Shown here in pieces: positions 46,000 to 55,590 of a DNA stretch of 64,000 nt. The notes beneath the pieces were generated by a model that did no database searches, was not told where the DNA came from, and worked only from the letters and a program-made list of their open reading frames with translations. Positions within the stretch are counted from its first letter, which is position 1. Every line of letters starts with the position of its first letter. Source of the stretch: Betaproteobacteria bacterium (lineage in GTDB: Bacteria > Pseudomonadota > Gammaproteobacteria > Burkholderiales > Casimicrobiaceae); NCBI GenBank assembly GCA_016861105.1, contig BOKS01000010.1, forward strand, positions 62,001 to 126,000. Direction: 5' to 3'. Made by a program: the position numbers and the translations under genes.

Positions 46000-46962
46000 A
46001 TGTCCGTCTACACCACGGTTTCCGCTGAGGACCTCGATGCGTGGCTCGCGCGCTACGCGGTCGGCGCGCTCGTCGAGCTGAAGCCGATCGCCACCGGCAT
46101 CGAGAACACGAACTACTTCGTCACCACGGCGAAGGGCCGCTACGTGCTGACGCTCTACGAGCGCCTGCCGGCCGAGGACCTGCCGTTCTACCTCAACCTG
46201 ATGGCGCACCTCGCGCGCAGCGGCTGCGACGTGCCGGCGCCCGAGCCCGACCGCACCGGCGCGCTGTTCTCGATCCTGAACGGCAAGCCGGCCGGCCTGG
46301 TCGCGCGCGTCGAGGGCGCGCCGGTCGATCGTCCCGACGCGGCGCACTGCGCGGCCGTGGGCGCGGCGCTCGCACGGCTGCACCTCGCCTCGCAGCAGTA
46401 CCGCGCGCGCCTGTCGAACCGCCGCGGGCCCGCGTGGTGGCGCCAGGCCGCCCGCGCCGTGCGCCCGTTCCTCACGCCGGAGCAGGATGCGCTCCTCCAG
46501 CGCGAGCTCGCCCACCAGCAGGGCTACGCGAAGCTCAGGCTCCCGAAGGCCGCGATCCACGCGGACCTGTTCTGCGACAACGTGCTGTTCGACGGCGAGC
46601 GCGTCGCCGGCATCATCGACTTCGGGTTCGCGGCCACCGACTTCCTCGCCTACGACCTCGCGATCGCCATCAACGACTGGTGCGACGACGGGGACGGCGC
46701 GCTCGACGCGGCGCGCATGCGCGCGTTCGTCGCCGGCTACCACGAGGTCCGCCCGCTGACCGACGACGAGCGCACGCACTGGCCGGACCTGCTGCGCGCC
46801 GCCGCGCTGCGCTTCTGGCTGTCGCGCCTCTACGACCTGTACCTGCCGCGCCCCGGCGAGCTCACGCACGCGCACGACCCCTCGCGCTTCGAGCGCATCC
46901 TCGGCCGCCGCGCGGCCGCGGCGCCGCGCATGCCGGACCTCGCCGAGCGCTCCGACGCCTGA
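46000..46962 (+). CDS. thrB: homoserine kinase (ThrB, APH-fold type)
   Basis: A 320-residue enzyme that phosphorylates homoserine for threonine synthesis. It is the choline/aminoglycoside-kinase-like form used by betaproteobacteria and pseudomonads, not the GHMP type. Motifs: GIENTNYFVTTAKGRYVLTLYE (nucleotide region), AAIHADLFCDNVLFDGERVAGIIDFGFA, which carries the catalytic HxDxxxxN and the DFG-like metal site. The start MSVYTTVSAEDLDAWLARYAVG is canonical. It follows DUF2782 and precedes a BPSS1780-like membrane gene with a 17-base gap. Confidence 0.96.
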   Translation: MSVYTTVSAEDLDAWLARYAVGALVELKPIATGIENTNYFVTTAKGRYVLTLYERLPAEDLPFYLNLMAHLARSGCDVPAPEPDRTGALFSILNGKPAGLVARVEGAPVDRPDAAHCAAVGAALARLHLASQQYRARLSNRRGPAWWRQAARAVRPFLTPEQDALLQRELAHQQGYAKLRLPKAAIHADLFCDNVLFDGERVAGIIDFGFAATDFLAYDLAIAINDWCDDGDGALDAARMRAFVAGYHEVRPLTDDERTHWPDLLRAAALRFWLSRLYDLYLPRPGELTHAHDPSRFERILGRRAAAAPRMPDLAERSDA

Positions 46963-46979
46963 CGCAGCGCCCCACGACG

Positions 46980-47831
46980 ATGAGCGCGCCGGCACAGGCC
47001 ACCGACATCGTGTTCACGCGCCACGCGGCGGGCCGCGGCGTCGCGTGGCTGCGCGAGTCGTGGGCGATGTTCGGCCGCGCGCGCCTGCCGTGGCTCGCGC
47101 TGATCGCGCTCTACTACCTCGTCATCCTGCTGGCCAACTGGATCGCCGGCGTCGTGCACCCGGTCGCCGGCCAGGTCGCGACCATGCTGCTCAAGCCCGT
47201 GTTCGCGGTGGGCCTGCTCGCGGCGGCCTGGTCGCAGGAGCGCGGCGAACGGCCGCGCCCGCGCGACCTGTTCCGCGGCTTCAGCGCGAACCTCGGCGCG
47301 CTGCTGACGCTGGGCGCCGCGCTCGTCGCCGGGGTGTTCGCCGCGCTCGCGACCGCCTCGCTGATCGCGGGCAGCCTGCTCGCCGAGGTCTTCGCCGGCC
47401 CGCAGCCGCCGCCCGAGGAGCTGCTCGGCAACGCGCGGCTGCAGTTCGCGCTGCTCGCCGGCGCGACGGTGGCCCTGCCCGTCATGCTCGCGCTGTGGTT
47501 CGCGCCCGCCCTCGTCGTGTTCCAGGACGCGAGCGCCCGCACCGCGCTCGGCGCGAGCCTGCGGGCCGCGCTGGCCAACTGGAAGCCGATCGCCGTGTAC
47601 GCGCTCGCGGTGTTCGCGTTCGGCGCCGTGCTGCCGGTCATGGCCGCGCAGGTGATGATCGCGCTGTTCCCCGCGCAGGCGGCGGTCACGGTCGTGCAGG
47701 TGCTTCTCGCCGCGTGGGGCCTGATGCTCGCGGCGACCCTGCACATCTCCGACTACGTGAGCTACCGCGACATCTTCCACGCCGGCGAGACCCTCGCGCC
47801 GCTCGACCGCGGCGGCCGCGGTCCGCACTGA
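46980..47831 (+). CDS. BPSS1780-like membrane protein, copy 2
   Basis: A 283-residue membrane protein with about six helices and the same plan as the gene at 41167: RGVAWLRESWAMFGRARLPWLALIALYYLVILLANW, then ERPRPRDLFRGFSANLGALLTLGAAL and LALWFAPALVVFQDASARTALGASLRAALANWKPIAVYAL. Function unknown. The ATG (a46980) is directly after the thrB stop region, so co-transcription with thrB is likely; SulP follows four bases downstream. Confidence 0.7.
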   Translation: MSAPAQATDIVFTRHAAGRGVAWLRESWAMFGRARLPWLALIALYYLVILLANWIAGVVHPVAGQVATMLLKPVFAVGLLAAAWSQERGERPRPRDLFRGFSANLGALLTLGAALVAGVFAALATASLIAGSLLAEVFAGPQPPPEELLGNARLQFALLAGATVALPVMLALWFAPALVVFQDASARTALGASLRAALANWKPIAVYALAVFAFGAVLPVMAAQVMIALFPAQAAVTVVQVLLAAWGLMLAATLHISDYVSYRDIFHAGETLAPLDRGGRGPH

Positions 47832-47835
47832 CGCC

Positions 47836-49563
47836 GTGACGACGAACGGCGGCGGGACGCAACTGCGCGGACCCGGCCGCTGGCTGCCCGGGCTGGCGCA
47901 GCTCGCGGGGTATCCGCGCGGCGCGCTGCGCAGCGATCTCGGCGCCGGCGCGGCGGTGGCGATCGTGCTGATCCCGTCGGTGCTCGCCTACTCCGAGCTG
48001 CTCGGGGTCGCGCCGCAGCTCGGCCTGTACTCGGCGCTCGGCGCGATGGTGGGCTACGCCCTGTTCGCGAGCTCGCGCAAGGTGATCGTGGGCCCGGACA
48101 CGACGGTCGCGCTGCTCGCCGCCAGCACGATCGCCCCGCTGGCCGCCGGCGATCCGCTGCGCGCCGCCGCCCTCGCCGCCACGCTCGCGCTGCTGAGCGC
48201 GCTGCTGCTGATCGCCGCCGCGCGCTTCGACCTCGGGGCGGCCGCCGACCTGCTCTCCAAGCCGGTGCTCGTGGGCTACGCCAACGGCGCCGCGCTGATC
48301 CTCGTCGTGTCGCAGCTCGGCTCGCTCGCCGGCGTTCCGCTGCCGCGCGACGCGTTCCTGCACAAGCTCGCGGACTTCGCGGGCGCCCTGCCCGACGCGC
48401 ACGCGCCGACGCTCGCGCTGGGGCTGGCGCTGATCGCGCTGCTGCTCGGCCTGCGCGCCTGGGCGCCGCGCGTGCCGGCGGCGCTCGTCGCCGTCGCGGC
48501 AGGCATCGCCGCGTCGTACGCGCTGGCGCTGCCGGACGCCGGCGTCGCCATGCTGCCGCCGCTGCCGGCCGGCCTGCCGGGGCCCGCGCTGCCGGCGTTC
48601 CACCTCGCCGACCTGCGCTCGCTCGTGCCCGGCGCGATCGCGCTCGCGTTCCTCGTCTTCGCCGAGGGGATCGTGCTCGCGCGCACGCTCGCCGCGCGGC
48701 GGCGCGAGCCGCTCGACGCGAACCGCGAGATGACCGCGCTCGGCGTCGCCAACCTCGGGGCTTCGCTGCTCGGCGGCTACAGCGTGGGCGCGAGCGGATC
48801 GCGGTCGATCACCGCCGACGCGGCCGGAGGACGGACGCAGGTCACGCAGTGGGTGGCCATCGCGATCCTGCTCGTCTTCGTGCTGCTGCTCGCGCCGCTG
48901 GTGGGACGGCTGCCGCGGGTGGCGCTGGCCGCGATCCTGATCGTCGCCGGCGTCGCCATGCTCGACCTCGCCGCGACGCGCGTGCTGGCGCGCCTCGACC
49001 CGCGCTCGCTGACGCTGTCGCTCGCCGTGTCCGCCGGCGTCCTCGTGTTCGGCGTGCTCGCCGGCGTGCTGCTCGGCATCGCGCTGTCGGTGGCGCGCGT
49101 GCTGATCGAGACCGCGCGGCCGCGCGACGCGGTGCTGCGCCGCTCGCCCGCCGACGACCGCTTCCACGACCTCGACGACGACGAACCGGGCGAGGCGCCG
49201 CCGGGCGTGATCGTCTACCGCCTGTACGCTCCGCTGCTGTTCCCCAACGCCCGCCACGTCGCGGACCGGCTGCGCGCCCTCGTGGACGCGGCGCCCGAGC
49301 CGGCGCGCTGCCTCGTCGTGGACCTCCAGGCGGTGACGCACGTGGACGTCACGGCCGCGGAGGTGCTGGTCGACCTGCACGACGAGCTGGAGGCCGCGGG
49401 CGTCGACGTGCGCTTCGCGCACGCGAACCGGCCGCTGCGCGAGCAGCTCGCGCGCTGGATGCCGGACCACGACCTCGGGCGGCACCGCTTCTTCCCGTCG
49501 TCGCATGCCGCCGTGGACGACTACCTGCATCCGCCGGGCAGGCGAGCGGACAAGGCTGAGTAG
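47836..49563 (+). CDS. SulP-family anion transporter with STAS domain
   Basis: A 575-residue transporter. The N-terminal membrane part has about 11-12 helices with the SulP entry motif AVAIVLIPSVLAYSELLGVAPQLGLYSALGAMVGYALFASSRKVIVGPDTTVALL and ANLGASLLGGYSVGASGSRS. The C-terminal STAS domain (about residues 455-565) includes VDLQAVTHVDVTAAEVLVDLHDELEAAGVDV. SulP proteins carry sulfate, bicarbonate or dicarboxylates; sulfate would suit the sulfur-assimilation genes in the window but is not proven. GTG start, four bases after the preceding stop. Confidence 0.93.
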   Translation: MTTNGGGTQLRGPGRWLPGLAQLAGYPRGALRSDLGAGAAVAIVLIPSVLAYSELLGVAPQLGLYSALGAMVGYALFASSRKVIVGPDTTVALLAASTIAPLAAGDPLRAAALAATLALLSALLLIAAARFDLGAAADLLSKPVLVGYANGAALILVVSQLGSLAGVPLPRDAFLHKLADFAGALPDAHAPTLALGLALIALLLGLRAWAPRVPAALVAVAAGIAASYALALPDAGVAMLPPLPAGLPGPALPAFHLADLRSLVPGAIALAFLVFAEGIVLARTLAARRREPLDANREMTALGVANLGASLLGGYSVGASGSRSITADAAGGRTQVTQWVAIAILLVFVLLLAPLVGRLPRVALAAILIVAGVAMLDLAATRVLARLDPRSLTLSLAVSAGVLVFGVLAGVLLGIALSVARVLIETARPRDAVLRRSPADDRFHDLDDDEPGEAPPGVIVYRLYAPLLFPNARHVADRLRALVDAAPEPARCLVVDLQAVTHVDVTAAEVLVDLHDELEAAGVDVRFAHANRPLREQLARWMPDHDLGRHRFFPSSHAAVDDYLHPPGRRADKAE

Positions 49564-49743
49564 CGGCGCGGCCAGTCGGGCGTTCGCGACGGGACGCGGC
49601 GTGCTCTCCCCTCGCCCGCCCCGATCCTCGACACGGTCCCTGGTGCCTTGCGGCGAGATGCCATGCGCTCCCGAGCGCGAGTGGAAGCGTCGGGTCCGAA
49701 CACCGACCGTGGCGTGCGCGCGCCACGAGTCGCTGCCGGCGAG

Positions 49744-50547
49744 CTACTCGATCACCCGGTTCGCGCTCAGCAGGACGGCCTGCGGAAACGTGACGCCGAT
49801 GGCACTGGCCGCCTTCAGGTTGACGGCCAGCTCCAGCCTCAGCGGCTGCTCGATCGGAAGCTCCGCCGGCTTCGCGCCCCGCAGGATACGATCGACGTAG
49901 CCCGCGGCCCGCCGAAACTGGTCGCCGAAATCGATCGAGTACGACATCAGCCCACCGGACAGCGTAAAGGGTTGAAAGCCGTACATCGCAGGCAGGCGCA
50001 GGGCTGTCATGCGCCGCACGACGTCGGCGCGGTGGGTGAACAGGCTCGGATTCTCGACCACCAGCACGACATCGGGCTGCACGCGTGCGAGCGTCTCGAA
50101 CGACTCATCGAACGTCTCCGGGCCGCCGATGGCGACCCGCAGCGCCGTCAACTTGCGCGATTGCAGTGTCTGCCCACCAAGCGCAGCCTGCCGCGCACTG
50201 GTGTCCAGCTCCGGCTGGTACAGGATGGCGACGCGCTTGGCCGACGGGACGATCTGCAGCAGCAGATCGATGCGCTTGGTGAGGATTTCGACATTCATCG
50301 AACTCAAGCCCGTCGCGTTCTTCCCGGGTCGGGCAAGGCTCTCGGCGAGCCCCGCGGCCACGGGATCGTGAACGAGCGCGAAGACGATCGGGATGGTCTT
50401 CGTCGCCTCCATGACGGCCTCCGCCGACGGCTGCGTCCCCGCGAAGATCAGGTCGGGCTTCAGCGCGACGAGTTCCGCGGCGAGAGGGGCATGGCGCTCC
50501 AGACGGCCCTCCGCGTAGCGGTAGTCGACCACCAGGTTCCGGCCCAC
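49744..50547 (-). CDS. orphan TrpX-type ABC substrate-binding protein, 5' end damaged or mis-started
   Basis: The longest frame with a standard start (GTG 50547) gives 267 residues, but homology clearly continues upstream in the same frame through TARIGILSSASAS to a signal peptide (RRRVALGLACAAALVPAFGIAQQ) without any ATG, GTG or TTG. The core GRNLVVDYRYAEGRLERHAPLAAELVALKPDLIFAGTQPS...SLARPGKNATGLSS is the pfam04392-like binding-protein family. An ATG at 50761 (MPERSQRL) lies in another frame a few codons upstream, so one indel would restore a full gene. No permease or ATPase gene is nearby. Base composition is lower in GC than neighbours. Confidence 0.75.
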   Translation of the reverse strand: MGRNLVVDYRYAEGRLERHAPLAAELVALKPDLIFAGTQPSAEAVMEATKTIPIVFALVHDPVAAGLAESLARPGKNATGLSSMNVEILTKRIDLLLQIVPSAKRVAILYQPELDTSARQAALGGQTLQSRKLTALRVAIGGPETFDESFETLARVQPDVVLVVENPSLFTHRADVVRRMTALRLPAMYGFQPFTLSGGLMSYSIDFGDQFRRAAGYVDRILRGAKPAELPIEQPLRLELAVNLKAASAIGVTFPQAVLLSANRVIE

Positions 50548-50901
50548 GACCCAGCCCGCCTTCGCGAGCGTCGGGAAAAAATCGTCGCGGAACCAATGGC
50601 CGTCCCCGGACGCGGATGCGCTCGACAGGATGCCGATCCGCGCGGTCTTCTGCTGCGCGATGCCGAAGGCTGGGACGAGCGCCGCGGCGCAGGCAAGACC
50701 GAGCGCGACGCGCCGGCGCCACCGAACCCGTCGAAGGGAGGCGCTGAGACCGCTCCGGCATGATCCTGTCGCGGGAGTGGAGATCGACGGAAGTCTACTC
50801 GCACGCGCGGTTTCCGCGTCCGGGCGTGTCGCTCCCGCAGGCGGGCACCGGTGGAAGCCGCTGCTGCGCGGGCCGGCCGCCCCCCCGGCGGCACCGCACG
50901 G
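50548..50901 (-). other. displaced 5' part of the ABC binding-protein gene, plus gap
   Basis: Bases 50548 to about 50735 encode, in frame with the gene above, its missing N-terminal region including the signal peptide; the frame has no standard start codon and shifts relative to the ATG at 50761. The remainder up to 50901 is non-coding spacer before the uvrD stop, with no clear promoter. Confidence 0.6.
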
Positions 50902-53130
50902 TCACGCCGCTTCGAGCTTGGCGTACTCCAGCGCGAGCCACTTGACGCCCGCGTCGCGGAAGTTGACCTGCACGCGCGCGTCGCCGCCGCGTCCTTCGGC
51001 GTCGATGATGACGCCCAGGCCGAACTTCGCGTGCCGCACGCTCTGGCCGACGCGCCACGCGGGGGCCGGCGGCGTGGCCTGCGGCGCGCCGGAGGGCGCG
51101 CTCCTGGCGCTGCCCCACTCGCTCTCGTCGACGTCCACCGCCCGCCGCCGCGGCGACAGCCACTGCACGAGCTCCTTCGGAATCTCGTCGAGGAAGCGGC
51201 TGGGGATGTGGTAGCGCGTCTGTCCGTGCAGCATCCGCGTCTGGGCCATCGTGAGGTAGAGGCGGCGGCGCGCGCGCGTGATCGCGACGTACATCAGGCG
51301 CCGCTCCTCCTCGACGCCCGCGAACTCGCCGAGGCTGTTCTCGTGCGGGAACAGCCCCTCTTCCAGGCCGGTGACGAACACCGTGTGGAACTCGAGGCCC
51401 TTCGCCGAGTGCACCGTCATGAGCTGCAGCGCGGGGCGGCCCTCGGCCGCCTGCGTCTCGCCGGCCTCCAGCGCGGCGTGCGCGAGGAAGGCCGTGAGCG
51501 GATCGACGGCACCTTCGGCCGCGGGCTCGGCCGCCGCCGCGGTGCCGGCGAGCGGGACGTCCGGCGCGAGCTGCGCCTCGCGCACGAAGTTCTCGGCGGC
51601 GTTGACCAGCTCCTGCAGGTTCTCGACGCGGTCCTGTCCCTCCTTCTCGTTCGCGTAGTGCGCCGCCAGCCCCGAGTGCTCGATCACGTGCGCGACGGCC
51701 TCGGGCAGCGGCCGCGCCGCCGTCTCGGCGCGCAGCCGCTCGAGCAGGCGCACGAAGCTGGCGATGGCGCCGCCCGGCTTGCCGCCGACCGCACCGGCGC
51801 AGGCCGCCTGCCACAGCGTCGTGCCCGCGCCGCGCGCGTGGTCCTGCAACTGCTCGAGCGAGCGAGCGCCGATGCCGCGCGGAGGGAAGTTGAGCACGCG
51901 CAGCAGCGCGCCGTCGTCGCCCGGCGCGGCGAGCAGCCGCAGGTACGCGAGCGCGTGCTTGACCTCGGCACGCTCGAAGAAGCGCATGCCGCCGTAGACG
52001 CGGTAGGGGATGCCGGCGCCGAACAGCGCGTGCTCGAGGACGCGCGACTGCGCGTTGCTGCGGTAGAGCACGGCCGCTTCCGACAGGGGAAGGCCCTCGT
52101 CGTGGAGGCCGCGGACGATGTCCACGACGAACGCCGCCTCGTCGAGGTCCGAGGGCGAGGCGAACGCCCGCACCGGCTCGCCGCGGCCTTCGCTGGTCCA
52201 CAGGTTCTTGCCGAGCCGCGAGCGGTTGTGGCGGATCAGCGCGTTCGCCGCGTCGAGGATCGTGCCGTGCGAGCGGTAGTTCTGCTCCAGCTTGATCAGC
52301 CGCACCGGATGGTCGGGCGTGGCGAAGTCGCGCTCGAAGTGCTGCATGTTCGCGACGCTCGCCCCGCGGAACGCGTAGATCGACTGGTCGTCGTCGCCGA
52401 CGGCGAACACGGCCGTGCGCTCGCCGGCGAGCAGCCGCAGCCACTTGTACTGCAGCACGTTGGTGTCCTGGAACTCGTCGACCAGCAGGTGCGAGAAGCG
52501 CCGGCGGTAGTGCTCGCGGATGGCGTCGCTGCGCGCCAGGAGCTCGTAGCTGCGCAGCAGCAGCTCGGCGAAGTCGACCACGCCCTCGCGGTGGCACATC
52601 GCCTCGTAGAGCGCGTAGTGCTCGACCTGCGCGCGCTGGAAGTCGTCGCCCGCCTCCACGGCGCCCGGCCGCAGCCCCGCCTCCTTGCAGTCGGCGACGA
52701 AGTACTGCAGCTGCCGCGGCGGATAGCGGTCCTCGTCGAGGACGTGCGCGCGGTACAGGCGCTTGATCAGCGCCAGCTGGTCGGCCGTGTCCATGATCTG
52801 GAACAGCTGCGGCAGGTCGGCGTCGCGGTGGTGCGCGCGCAGCATCCGGTTGCACAGCCCGTGGAAGGTGCCGATCCACATGCCCCGCGTGCTCAGCGGC
52901 GTGAGCACGGAGAGCCGCGTGAGCATCTCGCGCGCGGCCTTGTTGGTGAACGTGACGGCGAGCACGGACAGCGGGCTCGCCTGCCCGGTCGCGAGCAGCC
53001 ACGCGATGCGCGTGGTCAGCACGCGCGTCTTGCCGCTGCCCGCGCCGGCGAGGATCAGCGCCGAGGCGTGCGGCAGCGTGACCGCGGCGAGCTGCTCGGG
53101 ATTGAGGTGGGCGAGGAGCGCGGAGGCCAT
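50902..53130 (-). CDS. uvrD: DNA helicase II (UvrD/PcrA type)
   Basis: A 742-residue superfamily 1A 3'-5' helicase used in nucleotide excision and mismatch repair. Walker A is LILAGAGSGKTRVLTTRIAWLL near residue 30; motif II LLVDEFQDTNVLQYKW, motif III VGDDDQSIYAFRGA, motif IV KLEQNYRSHGTIL, motif V MTVHSAKGLEFHTVFV and motif VI MYVAITRARRRLYLTMA are complete. The C-terminal RVGQSVRHAKFGLGVIIDAEG segment is the Tudor-like domain seen in UvrD/PcrA but not Rep. The ATG before ASALLAHLNPEQ is preferred. Divergent from argA with mirrored TATAAT boxes between. Confidence 0.95.
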   Translation of the reverse strand: MASALLAHLNPEQLAAVTLPHASALILAGAGSGKTRVLTTRIAWLLATGQASPLSVLAVTFTNKAAREMLTRLSVLTPLSTRGMWIGTFHGLCNRMLRAHHRDADLPQLFQIMDTADQLALIKRLYRAHVLDEDRYPPRQLQYFVADCKEAGLRPGAVEAGDDFQRAQVEHYALYEAMCHREGVVDFAELLLRSYELLARSDAIREHYRRRFSHLLVDEFQDTNVLQYKWLRLLAGERTAVFAVGDDDQSIYAFRGASVANMQHFERDFATPDHPVRLIKLEQNYRSHGTILDAANALIRHNRSRLGKNLWTSEGRGEPVRAFASPSDLDEAAFVVDIVRGLHDEGLPLSEAAVLYRSNAQSRVLEHALFGAGIPYRVYGGMRFFERAEVKHALAYLRLLAAPGDDGALLRVLNFPPRGIGARSLEQLQDHARGAGTTLWQAACAGAVGGKPGGAIASFVRLLERLRAETAARPLPEAVAHVIEHSGLAAHYANEKEGQDRVENLQELVNAAENFVREAQLAPDVPLAGTAAAAEPAAEGAVDPLTAFLAHAALEAGETQAAEGRPALQLMTVHSAKGLEFHTVFVTGLEEGLFPHENSLGEFAGVEEERRLMYVAITRARRRLYLTMAQTRMLHGQTRYHIPSRFLDEIPKELVQWLSPRRRAVDVDESEWGSARSAPSGAPQATPPAPAWRVGQSVRHAKFGLGVIIDAEGRGGDARVQVNFRDAGVKWLALEYAKLEAA

Positions 53131-53172
53131 GGCGGCGCGGCGGAGCGCCGGCAGGCCCGGACCCCGAAGCAC

Positions 53173-53221
53173 CGATTATAGGGAGGCGCCCGCGGCGGCC
53201 CGGGGCCCGACGCTATAATCG
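53173..53221. promoter_or_regulatory. mirrored TATAAT boxes between uvrD and argA
   Basis: CGATTATAG and CTATAATCG form a perfect 9-base inverted repeat with 31 bases between. The left arm is a minus-strand TATAAT for uvrD (about 45 bases before its ATG) and the right arm a plus-strand TATAAT for argA (about 45 bases before its ATG). No good -35 boxes accompany them. Confidence 0.6.
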
Positions 53222-53264
53222 CGCCGCTCCCGCCTCCGCGGCCCGCCGCGCGGACCGCTCCCCC

Positions 53265-54617
53265 ATGGCCGCCAAGCCCGAAGCCACGCCGCCCGCGAAC
53301 TCCGCGACGATGCGCGCGTTCGTCCACTGGATCCGCGCCGCCGCGCCGTACGTCCACGCCTTCCGCGGCAAGACCTTCGTGATCGCCTTCGGCGGCGAGG
53401 TCGTCGCCGAGGAGACGTTCCTCAACGTCGTGCACGACCTCAACCTGCTGCACAGCCTCGGCATCCACCTCGTCGTCGTGCACGGCTGTCGCCCGCAGGT
53501 GGAGGCGATCCTCGCGCAGCAGGGCTTCCAGAGCCGCTACGCGCACGGCGTGCGCGTGACGGATGCCGACGCGATGGACTGCGTGCTCGAGGCGGCGGGG
53601 CAGGTGCGCGCCCGCATCGAGGCGCTGCTGTCGCTCGGGCTCGCGGGCTCGCCGATGGCGGGCTCACGCAACCGCGTCTCGTCGGGCAACTACATCACGG
53701 CGAAGCCGCTCGGCATCGTCGACGGCGTCGACATGCTGCACACCGGCGAGGTCCGCCGCGTCGACACCGAGGCGGTCCAGCAGCGCCTCGACGACGGCGA
53801 CATCGTGCTGATCTCCCCGATCGGCTACTCGCCGACCGGCGAGATCTTCAACCTGACGGTCGAGGAGGTCGCCACCCAGGTCGCCGTGCGCTGCTCGGCG
53901 ATGAAGCTCGTCTTCCTGATCGACGCCGACGGCGTGCGCAACGGCCGGCGCCAGCTCCTCACCGACCTGTCCACGCACGACGCCGAGGCGCTGCTCGCCA
54001 AGAAGGGGGAGCGGCTGACGCAGGACGTGCGCCTGTGCCTGCCCGCCGCCGTGCGCGCCTGCAACAACGGCGTCATGCGCGCCCACCTGATCCCCCGCCG
54101 CCTCGACGGCGCGCTGCTGCTCGAGCTCTTCACGCGCGACGGCGTCGGCACGATGGTGTCGGCGCGGGCGCTCGCGCACCTGCGCAACGCCACGATCGAC
54201 GACGCCGCCGGCATCCTCGCGATCATCCAGCCGCTGGAGGAACAGGGCGTCCTGGTGCGCCGCTCGCGCGAGCGCCTCGAGGCGGAGATCGAGCGCTTCG
54301 TGGTCGCCGAGTACGACAACCACATCATCGGCTGCGCGGCGCTGTACGCGTTCCCCGACGAGCGCGTCGGCGAGCTCGCCGCGCTAGCGGTCCACCCCGA
54401 CTTCCGCCGCGAGGGCTACGGCGAGGCCCTGATGAAGGAGATCGTCGCCCGCGCGCGCAAGCTCCGCCTGCAGGCGCTGTTCGTGCTGACGACCCGCACC
54501 GCGCACTGGTTCCTCGAGCGCGGCTTCCGCCCGGGCGGCGTCGGCGACCTGCCCCAGCAGAAGCAGGCGCTCTACAATTGGCAGCGGAAGTCGCAGGTCT
54601 ACGTGAAGCCGCTCTGA
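53265..54617 (+). CDS. argA: amino-acid N-acetyltransferase (N-acetylglutamate synthase)
   Basis: A 450-residue enzyme that acetylates glutamate, the first step of arginine synthesis. The N-terminal amino-acid-kinase domain (about 20-290) has [18 protein letters not shown] and [17 protein letters not shown] and binds arginine for feedback inhibition. The C-terminal GNAT domain (about 305-450) has [56 protein letters not shown]. Both are complete. yggX follows 28 bases later, same strand. Confidence 0.96.
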   Translation: MAAKPEATPPANSATMRAFVHWIRAAAPYVHAFRGKTFVIAFGGEVVAEETFLNVVHDLNLLHSLGIHLVVVHGCRPQVEAILAQQGFQSRYAHGVRVTDADAMDCVLEAAGQVRARIEALLSLGLAGSPMAGSRNRVSSGNYITAKPLGIVDGVDMLHTGEVRRVDTEAVQQRLDDGDIVLISPIGYSPTGEIFNLTVEEVATQVAVRCSAMKLVFLIDADGVRNGRRQLLTDLSTHDAEALLAKKGERLTQDVRLCLPAAVRACNNGVMRAHLIPRRLDGALLLELFTRDGVGTMVSARALAHLRNATIDDAAGILAIIQPLEEQGVLVRRSRERLEAEIERFVVAEYDNHIIGCAALYAFPDERVGELAALAVHPDFRREGYGEALMKEIVARARKLRLQALFVLTTRTAHWFLERGFRPGGVGDLPQQKQALYNWQRKSQVYVKPL

Positions 54618-54645
54618 TCCGCCGTCCCGCCCCAGGAACTCCGTC

Positions 54646-54918
54646 ATGCCCCGAACCGTCCACTGCGTCAAGCTCGGCCGCGAGGCCGAGGGCCTCGACT
54701 TCGCGCCCTATCCGGGCGAGCTCGGCAAGCGCATCTACGAGAACGTCTCCAAGGAGGCGTGGGCGCAGTGGCTGCGCCATCAGACGATGCTGGTGAACGA
54801 GAACCGCCTCTCGCTGGCCGACGCCCGCGCCCGCAAGTGGCTCGCCGAGCAGATGGAGAAGCACTTCTTCGGCGGCGGTGCCGAGATGCCGCAGGGCTAC
54901 GTCCCGCCGACGGAATGA
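54646..54918 (+). CDS. yggX: Fe(2+)-trafficking/oxidative damage protection protein YggX
   Basis: A 90-residue protein of the YggX family, which protects iron-sulfur proteins and moves labile iron. Signatures: [51 protein letters not shown] and the C-terminal MEKHFFGGG. The family's cysteine near residue 7 is present. Its stop overlaps the following ATG (ATGA), so it is coupled to the AhpD-like gene, consistent with an oxidative-stress theme. Confidence 0.96.
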   Translation: MPRTVHCVKLGREAEGLDFAPYPGELGKRIYENVSKEAWAQWLRHQTMLVNENRLSLADARARKWLAEQMEKHFFGGGAEMPQGYVPPTE

Positions 54919-55538
54919 GCGCGCCCCCCGCCCCCGCAGCCGCCGCGCACGCGGTGCCGCTGTCGCGCTACCCGGTGCCCGCGCTCGACGAGATGCCCGA
55001 CGACGTGCGCGCGCGCATCCTCGAGGTGCAAGAGAAGTCTGGGTTCGTGCCGAACGTGTTCCTGGCCCTCGCGCACCGTCCCGACGAGTTCCGGGCGTTC
55101 TTCGCCTACCACGACGCGCTGATGGCCAAGGAGGGCGGCCTCACGAAGGCCGAGCGGGAGATGATCGTCGTCGCCACGTCGGGCGCGAACGACTGCCTCT
55201 ACTGCGTCGTGGCGCACGGCGCGATCCTGCGCATCTACGCGAAGAACCCGCTCGTCGCCGACCAGGTCGCGGTCAACTACCGCAAGGCGGACATCGCGCC
55301 GCGGCAGAAGGCCATGCTCGCGTTCGCGCTGAAGGTCGCCACCGACTCGGCGTCGCTGGGCGACGAGGACCACGCGGCGCTGCGCGCGCACGGCTTCTCG
55401 GACGAGGACGTCTGGGACGTCGGCGCGATCGCGGCGTTCTTCGCGCTGTCGAACCGCATGGCCAACCTGATCGCGCTGCGGCCCAACGACGAGTTCTTCC
55501 TGCTAGGCCGCGTCCCGCGCGACAGGACCCCGCGCTAG
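54915..55538 (+). CDS. AhpD-like peroxidase-related protein
   Basis: A 207-residue member of the carboxymuconolactone decarboxylase/AhpD-like superfamily. The redox motif is CLYC in [23 protein letters not shown] near residue 95, with the proton-relay residues of AhpD around it. The N-terminus [35 protein letters not shown] matches the subgroup called peroxidase-related enzymes. A thiol-peroxidase-supporting role is likely. The ATG overlaps the yggX stop (ATGA). Convergent with cysNC across a strong hairpin. Confidence 0.86.
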   Translation: MSAPPAPAAAAHAVPLSRYPVPALDEMPDDVRARILEVQEKSGFVPNVFLALAHRPDEFRAFFAYHDALMAKEGGLTKAEREMIVVATSGANDCLYCVVAHGAILRIYAKNPLVADQVAVNYRKADIAPRQKAMLAFALKVATDSASLGDEDHAALRAHGFSDEDVWDVGAIAAFFALSNRMANLIALRPNDEFFLLGRVPRDRTPR

Positions 55539-55554
55539 CGTCCCGTCCGCCCGA

Positions 55555-55583
55555 CGGCGCCCGGCCGGCGTGGACGGGCGCCG
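55555..55583. terminator. hairpin between convergent AhpD-like and cysNC genes
   Basis: CGGCGCCCG pairs with CGGGCGCCG (9 bases, 11-base loop), extendable by outer CGTCCCG/CGGGACG pairing. It could serve both converging transcripts, but no T-tract follows on either side. Confidence 0.4.
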
Positions 55584-55590
55584 GGACGCG

